A DNA stretch of 7,057 bases from RGIG1828 sp045541875 (GTDB lineage: Bacteria; Bacillota; Clostridia; UMGS1810), in contig JAZQJX010000013.1 in assembly GCA_045541875.1 (NCBI GenBank), positions 1 through 7,057 of the forward strand, given 5' to 3'. The notes beneath the pieces are model-generated. The model was not told the origin of the DNA. It saw only the letters and a list, made by a program, of their open reading frames with translations, and did not search any database. Positions 1-5,892 of the stretch are shown piece after piece. Every line of letters starts with the position of its first letter. Positions within the stretch are counted from its first letter, which is position 1. Position numbers and translations under genes: made by a program.

Positions 1-189
1 CCTCACGGCGGTATGGCATATGGTTTTGACAGAATGCTCATGCTCCTTGACGGATGTGATTCAATCCGTGATGTTATTGCATTCCCCAAAGTTCAGAATG
101 CATCTGAACTTATGACAAATGCACCCGATATTGTTGACCTCAAACAACTTGATGAACTGGGAATTGCAATTGTAAAAAAAGAAGAGTGA
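1..189 (+). CDS. aspS: Aspartyl-tRNA synthetase, C-terminal end (5' truncated by window)
   Basis: These are the last 62 codons of a class II aminoacyl-tRNA synthetase, which charges tRNA-Asp (or tRNA-Asp/Asn) with aspartate in the cytoplasm. The frame opens at base 1 with PHGGMAYGFDR, which is class II motif 3, whose arginine (residue 11 of the fragment) contacts ATP. DSIRDVIAFPK follows, a stretch highly typical of bacterial AspRS, then the usual short tail after the catalytic domain (NASELMTNAP, then a helix ending KKEE). The stop is TGA at 187-189. The AspRS-specific IRDVIAFPK wording argues against AsnRS or LysRS. Only the end of the gene is present, so the rest of the protein and its start cannot be judged. 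The gene has no obvious functional link to the downstream ABC operon. No strong terminator follows it, so some read-through is possible. Confidence 0.93.
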   Translation, partial: PHGGMAYGFDRMLMLLDGCDSIRDVIAFPKVQNASELMTNAPDIVDLKQLDELGIAIVKKEE

Positions 190-206
190 GATTGTGAACA
201 CATCTG

Positions 207-230
207 TATGGGCGGATATATCCGCCCATA
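207..230. repeat. REP-like palindrome, copy 1
   Basis: This is a perfect 24-base palindrome, with half-site TATGGGCGGATA followed by its exact reverse complement. Its core GGGCGGATA/TATCCGCCC recurs at 302-320, and both copies are preceded by GTATG, so they are in the same orientation. The arms would form a stable stem in single-stranded DNA or RNA. An A-run, not a T-run, follows on the plus strand, so it does not look like a terminator for aspS. Short palindromes of this style are scattered between genes in many clostridial genomes. That it is such a dispersed repeat is inference from two local copies. Confidence 0.7.
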
Positions 231-237
231 AAAAGAG

Positions 238-264
238 CACCTCAAACGGATAAAATCTGAGGTG
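238..264. terminator. Hairpin between the two REP copies, possible weak terminator
   Basis: CACCTCA (238-244) pairs exactly with TGAGGTG (258-264), and a possible inner GAT/ATC extension closes the loop. On the plus strand the tail is AATAATCTTTTG, poor for intrinsic termination of aspS. On the minus strand the stem is followed by CTCTTTTTATG, which is closer to a terminator, yet no minus-strand gene ends here. The hairpin is clear in the sequence. Its role as a terminator, or as the middle of a composite repeat, is uncertain. Confidence 0.4.
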
Positions 265-299
265 AATAATCTTTTGCAATATCTTGCATTATTATGTAT

Positions 300-325
300 G
301 CGGGCGGATACTATCCGCCCCTGCG
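300..325. repeat. REP-like palindrome, copy 2, next to the gldA-like RBS
   Basis: GGGCGGATA (302-310), one unpaired C (311) and TATCCGCCC (312-320) form a 9-bp perfect stem. The flanks GTATGC on the left and CTGCG on the right differ slightly from copy 1. The same core is at 210-227, about 90 bases upstream. The repeat ends six bases before the AAAGGA ribosome binding site of the ABC ATPase gene, so it lies in the 5' leader of that operon if transcription starts upstream. The left arm of copy 1 could also pair with the right arm of copy 2. Confidence 0.68.
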
Positions 326-331
326 AAAGGA
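326..331 (+). promoter_or_regulatory. Ribosome binding site that fixes the ATPase start at 339
   Basis: AAAGGA lies seven bases before the ATG at 339. The in-frame upstream ATG at 294 has no Shine-Dalgarno sequence and would translate the REP palindrome into the non-homologous residues MYAGGYYPPLRKDFN. The family N-terminus (MIEIKNLTKKYG) begins exactly at 339. Confidence 0.8.
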
Positions 332-338
332 TTTTAAT

Positions 339-1277
339 ATGATAGAAATTAAAAATCTTACCAAAAAATACGGAAATAAAACCGTTTTGGATAACATTTC
401 TTTCACCGTAAATTCAGGCGAAATCCTTGGATTTTTAGGTCCTAACGGCGCGGGAAAGAGCACAACAATGAACATCATAACAGGCTATATTGCATCAACT
501 TCAGGCTCTGTTTCCATTGACGGAATAGACATTATGGATGATGCAAAAGCATATAAGAAAAAAATTGGTTATCTTCCCGAAATTCCACCTCTCTATCTTG
601 ATATGACCGTAAGGGAATATCTTGAGTTTGTGTGCGGAATTAAAGATGCAGACACATCCTGCATAGAAAAAATCTTAGAAGAAGTCAGAATTCTTGATGT
701 GAAAGACAGACTCATAAAAAACCTTTCAAAAGGCTATCGTCAGAGAGTCGGCATTGCTCAGGCTCTGGTTGGCGATCCTGAACTTCTGATTTTGGACGAG
801 CCGACTGTCGGTCTTGATCCCATGCAGATAATTGACATCAGAAATGTTATTTCGGAACTCGGAAAGAAAAAGACACTTTTCATAAGTTCCCACATTCTTT
901 CTGAAATTAATGCCGTATGTGACAGGGTACTCATTATAAATAAAGGAAAAATCATTGCAGAAGACACTCCTGACAATCTTGCATCTCTTGTTTCAGGCAA
1001 GAATAAATACCTTGCATCCGTAGAGGGAGATAAAGAAAAAATAGATTCCTGTCTGTCCTCTCTTTCAGGTATTGAAAAATTTGAATGTAAAGGCGAGGGC
1101 GAAAAGGGAAGTTATGACTATATTATCTATGCAAAAAACGGCATGGACATAAGACGTGAACTTTTCAAAGCCGTTGCTTCCATGGATATGGTAATGCTTT
1201 CTTTTAAATCCTATGATATATCTCTTGAAGACATATTCATAACCCTTACAAATGAAAAAGGAGGAGAAGAAAAATGA
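339..1277 (+). CDS. ABC transporter ATP-binding protein, GldA/CcmA-like
   Basis: This 312-residue cytoplasmic ATPase should drive the membrane complex encoded by the next genes. The nucleotide-binding domain occupies about residues 1-220. The Walker A loop is GPNGAGKST (34-42). The Q-loop region reads GYLPEIPPLY (76-85), with Glu80 where most ABC ATPases have Gln, as is usual in this subfamily. The signature is LSKGYRQR (128-135), Walker B is LLILDEP with D152 and E153, and the H-loop is SSH with His184. The C-terminal 90 residues form the extra domain common in ABC-2 type exporter ATPases. All catalytic residues are present, so the protein looks active. Its last codons overlap the permease start as ATGA (1274-1277), showing translational coupling. 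Members next to GldF and GldG homologues are called GldA. That name comes from Bacteroidetes gliding proteins and does not imply gliding here. The substrate is unknown. Confidence 0.93.
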   Translation: MIEIKNLTKKYGNKTVLDNISFTVNSGEILGFLGPNGAGKSTTMNIITGYIASTSGSVSIDGIDIMDDAKAYKKKIGYLPEIPPLYLDMTVREYLEFVCGIKDADTSCIEKILEEVRILDVKDRLIKNLSKGYRQRVGIAQALVGDPELLILDEPTVGLDPMQIIDIRNVISELGKKKTLFISSHILSEINAVCDRVLIINKGKIIAEDTPDNLASLVSGKNKYLASVEGDKEKIDSCLSSLSGIEKFECKGEGEKGSYDYIIYAKNGMDIRRELFKAVASMDMVMLSFKSYDISLEDIFITLTNEKGGEEK

Positions 1278-1978
1278 AATCCATAATCAAAAAAGAACTC
1301 CTCATATATTTTCACACACCCATTGCCTGGGTGTTTATCGGGGTTATAATGTGCGTGAGCGCCATAATGTTCACAATGTTCAATCTCTTTGACGGCAATT
1401 CATCCATAAGTATGATTTTTTCACTTCTTCCCTGGATATTTGTTGTGATGATTCCTCTTCTCACCATGAGATTGATATCAGAAGAGAGAGGCACAAAAAC
1501 AGACCAACTTCTTTTGACATCACCCATAAGCGTGTCATCTGTTGTGTGGGGAAAGTTTTTCGCAGCCCTCTCAGTTTTTGGCATAAGCATCGTTTTGATG
1601 CTCATATATCCTTTGATATTGAGTTTTCACTCTGACATATATGTGGGAGCGGTTTTCACAAACTATCTGGGATTTTTCCTTCTTGGTGCATCACTCATTT
1701 CTGTGGGAATTTTTGTTTCGTCTCTCACAGAAAATCAGTTCACCGCAGGAATCATAACCATTGCCATACTTCTTGCGGCAACTCTTTTGGGACTTGTAAA
1801 GGGGAGTACGGGAATTGGTTTTATAGACTCTTTTATGTCAGTTTTTATGGTTGTGAGAAGATTTGATTCATTCCTTGTCGGAATTGTAGATATTACAAAT
1901 GTGATATATTATATAAGCATTGTTGTAATATTTGTTCTTCTTACAATATTCAGAATTGAAAGAAGAAAGATAAAATAA
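1274..1978 (+). CDS. ABC-2 type permease, GldF-like
   Basis: This is a 234-residue integral membrane protein with six predicted helices at about residues 16-37, 47-67, 98-118, 127-150, 157-175 and 207-227. Between helices 2 and 3 lies MRLISEERGTKTDQLLLTSP (65-84), the conserved cytoplasmic loop of GldF/NosY-type ABC-2 permeases, which contacts the ATPase. The length and the positive C-terminus (RIERRKIK) fit the family. The ATG at 1274 overlaps the ATPase stop and is preceded by a strong AAAAAGGAGGAG. It presumably pairs with the upstream ATPase, probably as a dimer. Whether it moves a substrate or works as a mechanical or regulatory device is not known for this family in Clostridia. A NosY- or NatB-like permease is the alternative reading, but the GldG and DUF4340 genes downstream favour the GldF type. 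Confidence 0.9.
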   Translation: MKSIIKKELLIYFHTPIAWVFIGVIMCVSAIMFTMFNLFDGNSSISMIFSLLPWIFVVMIPLLTMRLISEERGTKTDQLLLTSPISVSSVVWGKFFAALSVFGISIVLMLIYPLILSFHSDIYVGAVFTNYLGFFLLGASLISVGIFVSSLTENQFTAGIITIAILLAATLLGLVKGSTGIGFIDSFMSVFMVVRRFDSFLVGIVDITNVIYYISIVVIFVLLTIFRIERRKIK

Positions 1979-1992
1979 AGGAGGCGCTTGCC

Positions 1993-3387
1993 ATGAACAA
2001 AAAAAGAAAATATGCATATGCGGCAATGACCTCCACATCACTTGCCATTGTGCTTGTAATCATAGTAAATTTCATAGTCCTTGCCCTCTCTGACAAAGTG
2101 AATCTCACTCTTGATCTGACTGAGGGAAAAATTCTTGAACTTTCCGATGAGACAAAAGAGGTTCTTGATTCTCTCGATATGGACGTTGACATAATTTCTC
2201 TCATTCCCCAAAGTGATTCCAGCAGCGATTCAATTCAACTCGATGAGATGCTGAAAAGATATGCAACCTATTCGGGTAAAATAAATTACAAACGTGTGGA
2301 CGCAGGCAAAAACCCGGGAATACTTTCTCACTATGAAATAAACGGCGAACCTTTGAAAGATGCCTATAACATCATTTTTGAAACAGAGAGAATGTATTCT
2401 GTTGTAAGCGTGAAAGATGTTTTTGAAAGAATAAAATATAATAACATGGACTACTATCAGTCCGCAACCATGTCGGCAGAACAGCATTTTTCATCTGCCA
2501 TCATAAAGGTTACGAGAGGAAGCAACATTAATGCCTATGTTCTTTCAGGTCACGGCGAACTCTATGGAGCAGACTTTTTCTCTGAAACCATGCTCCCCGG
2601 CTCGGGCTATACTTTCAAATCTCTTTCCCTTTTGTCCGATGAAATTCCAAAGGATGCCCATATGCTAATTTTAGCATCACCAAAAAATGATTATTCTGTT
2701 GAAGAAATCGCAAAACTTGATGCATATATGTCAAAAGGCGGAAATTTTCAGGCATTTTTGGGCGCTCAGACACCGAATCTTCCCAATCTCTTTTCCTATC
2801 TTGATGAGTGGGGAATAGAAGTCGGCGAGGGCGTTGTTGCAGATGACAATTCAGCAAACTACAATAAAAGCAGAACAACTCTGATGCCTGTTATCCCTGA
2901 AAATGACGTTACGAAAGAGGTTGTTTTTGAAAATATGAGCCTTGTTTTCCCCGGTTCAAGACCTCTTTTGGCTGTAAAACGTGTTGACGTTTTCACAAGT
3001 CCCATTGCATCCACAAGTGACAAGGGTTATGTGAAATCAAACATAGTTTCTGTTTTTGATACATTTGAAGATGGCGACAAGAAAGGCGCAAGCGATGTTT
3101 GTCTGATGAGCGAAAAAGTTCTTGACTCAAAAACAATTTCAAGGGTTTTTGTGTCAGGCTCTGTAAATTTTCTGGAATCAGACCTTAACAAATCGTTCTA
3201 TTCAAACCTTGTGTCATATATGAACGGACTTCCCTCGCTCTACATTATGCCAAAACTTGTAATTCAGAAACACCTTGCCATAAATATGAGCACAGTATAT
3301 CTCTATTCACTTTTTGTAATAGTGATAATTCCCATAATCATTCTGGCATCGGGACTTATCATCTGGATTAAAAGGAGACATCTGTAA
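1993..3387 (+). CDS. GldG-family ABC transporter auxiliary protein
   Basis: This 464-residue membrane-anchored protein has one N-terminal helix (about residues 13-33), a large extracytoplasmic region, and a C-terminal helix (about 436-459) followed by KRRHL. Just after the first helix comes LTLDLTEGKILELSDETKEVL, the characteristic entry of GldG-type proteins. Around residues 184-189 there is LSGHGE, the family's hallmark motif, and ILASPKNDYSVEEIAKLDAY resembles the later core of the ABC_transp_aux domain (PF09822). The ATG is preceded by AAAGGAGG at 1977-1984 with an eight-base spacer, and the gene starts 14 bases after the permease stop. In Flavobacterium GldG belongs to an ABC complex with GldA and GldF needed for gliding. 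In Firmicutes the role is unknown. The domain assignment is from motif recognition only, not a profile search. Confidence 0.87.
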   Translation: MNKKRKYAYAAMTSTSLAIVLVIIVNFIVLALSDKVNLTLDLTEGKILELSDETKEVLDSLDMDVDIISLIPQSDSSSDSIQLDEMLKRYATYSGKINYKRVDAGKNPGILSHYEINGEPLKDAYNIIFETERMYSVVSVKDVFERIKYNNMDYYQSATMSAEQHFSSAIIKVTRGSNINAYVLSGHGELYGADFFSETMLPGSGYTFKSLSLLSDEIPKDAHMLILASPKNDYSVEEIAKLDAYMSKGGNFQAFLGAQTPNLPNLFSYLDEWGIEVGEGVVADDNSANYNKSRTTLMPVIPENDVTKEVVFENMSLVFPGSRPLLAVKRVDVFTSPIASTSDKGYVKSNIVSVFDTFEDGDKKGASDVCLMSEKVLDSKTISRVFVSGSVNFLESDLNKSFYSNLVSYMNGLPSLYIMPKLVIQKHLAINMSTVYLYSLFVIVIIPIIILASGLIIWIKRRHL

Positions 3388-4724
3388 TGAACAAGAAAAA
3401 AATCTTTGCCCTTTTGGGTGCATTGGTCGTTTTGCTTGCTGTTTTATTTTTTGTCATCAGTCTTCCTGATAAAAGTGACAACACAAATGTAACAAAAAGT
3501 TCAGGAGAGACTGCACTTGAAGAAAAAGACATATATTCCGTCTCCTATGAAAGCATTGTGTCAATCACTCTCTTTGACGGAACTGACGGATATGAATTTG
3601 CAAAAGAGGGTGCCGGCTGGATATGCAAAAGCGAAACAACTGATGAATTTAATATGTCATATCTTACATCACTTGCAACAAGGCTTGCATCTTTAAAATA
3701 TATTGATATTGTTAATGACGCAAAAGACAAACTTTCTGACTTCGGAATAGACTCACAGAATCCTTTGCTTTCTTTTGAGTGCGATCTTGGAGTGGTAAGT
3801 CTTTACCCCGGAGATATGACATCATCATATGACGGATATTATCTTTTCACAAGCCTGTCAGATGATGTATATATAATAACACCTGAGCAGTACACCTCTG
3901 TTTTTGCACCGGTATCTGAATACAGGAAAAATATTTCAGATAAAATCAGTTATGATAAAATTACATCAATTGAATTTAAAAATGAAATATGTTCATTCTC
4001 TCTTTCCCTCGGCAAAGCAGATATGAAGCAGGGAATAGCAAATGCATGGAATATGATTTCTCCCATACAAGTTCAGGCAAGAGACTCGGAAATTGAGGCA
4101 AAACTTATAAATCCGATTTCATCAATCCCTGAAAAAATGTATGTAAGCGACAAGGGAGATTATGAAAATTACGGTCTTTCCCAAAAAGATTTCTACATTG
4201 TCCTCACAGACTCTGATGGCAATTCAAAGACGGTTTATTTCAGCCCCGACACAGGCGGAAAGAGTTATATGGTGTCAGACGGCAGTAAATATATCTATGA
4301 AATGGGTGAGGATTCCTATTCCAGAATACGCCTCATTGACATCGTCTCAAGATATATCTACACCACAAGGCAAAATCTCATCTCAACTGTGACAGTTGAG
4401 GGATCAGGAAAAAAATATACTCTTGATTTTTCCGATTCTCCAAACATTTCCGTAAACGGAAAAAAAGTGACCGATTCGCAGAAATGCAACGAGATTTTCT
4501 ATGCTGTATGCGCCCTTCTGGCAGATGACATCAACACAGAGCCACCGGGAGATACGAGCCTTAAAATGACCTATAATTTAAAAGACGGAAAAACCGTGAA
4601 CGTGGCATTTTCCGATAAAGATGCAAGATATATGAATGTAGCAATAGATGGCAAGCCCCTCTATACCATTCTTAAATCAAAAATTGACTCGAGTATGGAA
4701 ACATTGGAAAAATATGCAAAATGA
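3387..4724 (+). CDS. DUF4340-family membrane-anchored protein
   Basis: This 445-residue protein starts with KKK, a hydrophobic helix (about residues 6-26) and then a Ser/Thr-rich linker, so it is probably anchored in the membrane with its bulk outside. No lipobox cysteine is seen. The outer part reads as diverged repeats of the DUF4340 type: a strand-rich unit with GYEFAKEGAGWIC and then LSDFGIDSQNPLLSF (about 50-175), a second with NAWNMISPIQV and YENYGLSQKDFYIVL (about 190-320), and a third with QNLISTVTVEGSGKKYTLDF (about 330-445). Its ATG overlaps the GldG stop as TAATG (3385-3389), with AAAGGAG at 3371-3377. DUF4340 proteins are regularly encoded after GldG-like genes, so this is probably the fourth part of the same envelope complex. 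The biochemical function is unknown. The repeat count is approximate. Confidence 0.82.
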   Translation: MNKKKIFALLGALVVLLAVLFFVISLPDKSDNTNVTKSSGETALEEKDIYSVSYESIVSITLFDGTDGYEFAKEGAGWICKSETTDEFNMSYLTSLATRLASLKYIDIVNDAKDKLSDFGIDSQNPLLSFECDLGVVSLYPGDMTSSYDGYYLFTSLSDDVYIITPEQYTSVFAPVSEYRKNISDKISYDKITSIEFKNEICSFSLSLGKADMKQGIANAWNMISPIQVQARDSEIEAKLINPISSIPEKMYVSDKGDYENYGLSQKDFYIVLTDSDGNSKTVYFSPDTGGKSYMVSDGSKYIYEMGEDSYSRIRLIDIVSRYIYTTRQNLISTVTVEGSGKKYTLDFSDSPNISVNGKKVTDSQKCNEIFYAVCALLADDINTEPPGDTSLKMTYNLKDGKTVNVAFSDKDARYMNVAIDGKPLYTILKSKIDSSMETLEKYAK

Positions 4725-4742
4725 TACAGGAAGTGAACATAA

Positions 4743-5417
4743 ATGGATTCAAACAAAAAAACTCATATCTTAAAAATGCTTGATGAATGTGCAAAAGCAC
4801 TTTCAAAAAACAATATGGAAGCCTTTGTTGCAAAAGACAAGGAAGAAGCAAAAGAAATTTTTAAAAATCTTCTTTCTGACTGCAAAACAGTTACCATGGG
4901 CGGAAGCATGACCATAGGCGAATGTGGTCTTACAGATATCCTGAAAAGCGGTGACTACACATTCTATGACAGAAACGCTCCCGGTCTTACCTATGATGAT
5001 GTTGCAGACATATACAGAAAAGCCTTTTCCTGTGATGCCTACATTTCAAGTTCAAATGCCATAACTCAAAACGGCGAACTCTATAACGTTGACGGTAATT
5101 CCAACCGTGTCGCTGCAATGCTTTTCGGCTCCAAAAAACTGATTGTCGTTGCAGGCTACAACAAAGTTGTAAAAGATCTTGATCAGGCAATCATAAGAGT
5201 CAAAACCCATGCTGCACCCGCCAACTGTGTGAGACTTGGCATAGACAGTTACTGCTCTGAAAAAGGCTCCTGTCTCTCTCTTTCCACTCCTAACCCCGAT
5301 ATGTGCTCAGGTTGCACCTCGGATTCCAGAATCTGTGCCTCCTACACCGTTATGGCACGGCAGAGAAACAAAGACAGGGTAAAGGTAATACTCATAGCCG
5401 AAGAATTAGGATATTGA
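4743..5417 (+). CDS. LUD-domain protein, LutC/YkgG-like (PF02589)
   Basis: This is a 224-residue soluble protein. Landmarks of the LUD family are MGGSMTIGECGL (52-63), the loop SSSNAITQNGELYNVDGNSN (102-121), LIVVAGYNKVVKDLDQAI (133-150) and AAPANCVRL (157-165). The C-terminal part carries a cysteine cluster (Cys171, 177, 188, 191, 198) with SDSRIC, then RVKVILIAEELGY, which is the usual ending. LutC with LutA and LutB oxidises lactate, but no LutA or LutB partner is in this window. Stand-alone LUD proteins of this clostridial type have no settled function. The five cysteines could bind a metal or an iron-sulphur cluster, which is inference. AGGAAG at 4728-4733 lies nine bases before the ATG, and the gene follows the DUF4340 gene by 18 bases, so it is probably read from the same transcript. 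Its stop codon sits in the base of the long hairpin that follows. Confidence 0.88.
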   Translation: MDSNKKTHILKMLDECAKALSKNNMEAFVAKDKEEAKEIFKNLLSDCKTVTMGGSMTIGECGLTDILKSGDYTFYDRNAPGLTYDDVADIYRKAFSCDAYISSSNAITQNGELYNVDGNSNRVAAMLFGSKKLIVVAGYNKVVKDLDQAIIRVKTHAAPANCVRLGIDSYCSEKGSCLSLSTPNPDMCSGCTSDSRICASYTVMARQRNKDRVKVILIAEELGY

Positions 5418-5551
5418 GAGATGTAAAAAATGCCCATAATTGCCCAACCATCCCCTCGACGTACCTTTGTACGCCATCGGGCTACCGTCCGACCTGACCG
5501 GTCGGATATGGTTTGACAATTCCAGGCTATTTTTTCCTATCTCTCAAGATT
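5410..5551. repeat. Long imperfect inverted repeat with branched GC-rich apex
   Basis: Two arms about 40 bases long face each other. The paired blocks, from the base upwards, are TTGAGAGAT (5414-5422) with 5539-5547, AAAAAAT (5425-5431) with ATTTTTT (5529-5535), GCC (5432-5434) with 5525-5527, AATTG (5438-5442) with CAATT (5517-5521), and AACCAT (5446-5451) with ATGGTT (5508-5513). The apex holds two further hairpins: CGTAC/GTACG with loop CTTT (5460-5473), and TCCGACC/GGTCGGA (5488-5494/5500-5506). By hand count 5441-5506 is 42/66 G+C, well above its surroundings. The arm begins inside the last codons of the LUD gene. Both strands read a stem then T6, so it may terminate transcription. It could equally be a small palindromic mobile repeat or a stable 3'-end RNA. 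Confidence 0.75.
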
Positions 5552-5581
5552 CTCATATATCACGAAATGGAAGAAGATAAT

Positions 5582-5627
5582 AAATAGACTGTCTCTTTAA
5601 TTATACAACTAAAGAGACAGTCCATTT
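5582..5627. terminator. Strong hairpin, likely bidirectional terminator
   Basis: GACTGTCTCTTTA (5587-5599) pairs perfectly over 13 bp with TAAAGAGACAGTC (5610-5622) around a ten-base loop. One mismatch later the stem continues with AAAT/ATTT. On the minus strand it follows the stop of the 52-codon gene by about 30 bases and has the tail TATTTATTATC. On the plus strand it backs up the end of the ABC/LUD operon and has CATTTTGTG. Both tails are U-rich but interrupted. Confidence 0.65.
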
Positions 5628-5653
5628 TGTGTGAAGTTCAAAATGCAGATTTG

Positions 5654-5812
5654 TTATTTGTTCTCCGAAGGCCCGTAATCATAAATGTCCATATAATTCT
5701 CAAGCTCTTCTTCGTCAACGGGAGGAACAGTAATAAGGCCGGTGCATTCTGTTGATGAACATATGGGTGAAAAATCAAACTTATCTTCTTCTTTTAAAGG
5801 TCGGTTTTTCAT
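5654..5812 (-). CDS. Small 52-aa conserved-looking hypothetical protein
   Basis: On the minus strand an ATG at 5812 opens 52 codons to TAA at 5654. GAAAGGA (5821-5827) stands eight bases before the ATG, as good as for any gene here. The gene sits between two terminator-like hairpins, so it forms its own small unit. The protein is acidic with no membrane helix. It begins MKNRPLKEEDKFDFSP, then ICSSTECTGLITVPP with two cysteines four residues apart, and ends in VDEEELENYMDIYDYGPSENK. I recall the general pattern FSP...TECTGL from small clostridial proteins but cannot name a family, and no function is claimed. A single Cys-X3-Cys pair is not enough to call a metal site. It could be a regulatory or adaptor peptide. 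The RBS and the terminator on each side are the main support that it is real. Confidence 0.72.
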   Translation of the reverse strand: MKNRPLKEEDKFDFSPICSSTECTGLITVPPVDEEELENYMDIYDYGPSENK

Positions 5813-5846
5813 AAATATGTTCCTTTCACAATTAATAGAGAAAATT

Positions 5847-5884
5847 AATTCCCACAGATATTATACACTCTGTGGGAATTTTTT
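5847..5884. terminator. Hairpin terminator between the YihY gene and the 52-aa gene
   Basis: AATTCCCACAGA (5847-5858) pairs perfectly over 12 bp with TCTGTGGGAATT (5869-5880) around a ten-base loop. It starts 12 bases after the minus-strand YihY stop, so it most likely ends that gene, with tail AATTAATTTTC. On the plus strand the tail is a clean T6 (5879-5884). The loop contains TATAAT on the minus strand (5860-5865), which could serve as a -10 box for the 52-aa gene. No good -35 partner is visible. Confidence 0.68.
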
Positions 5885-5892
5885 ATTCTCAT

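Noticed and set aside
294..338. Longer start of the ABC ATPase at 294
   Set aside because: No RBS, the extra 15 residues translate the REP palindrome, and family homology starts at 339 with a good RBS.
415..825. Glu in place of the Q-loop Gln in the ATPase (E80) as a possible defect
   Set aside because: GYLPE is usual in this ABC-2 subfamily, and the Walker, signature and H-loop residues are all intact.
5303..5497. 64-codon plus-strand ORF across the LUD end and hairpin element
   Set aside because: It is an out-of-frame shadow of the LUD gene running into the palindrome, with no RBS.
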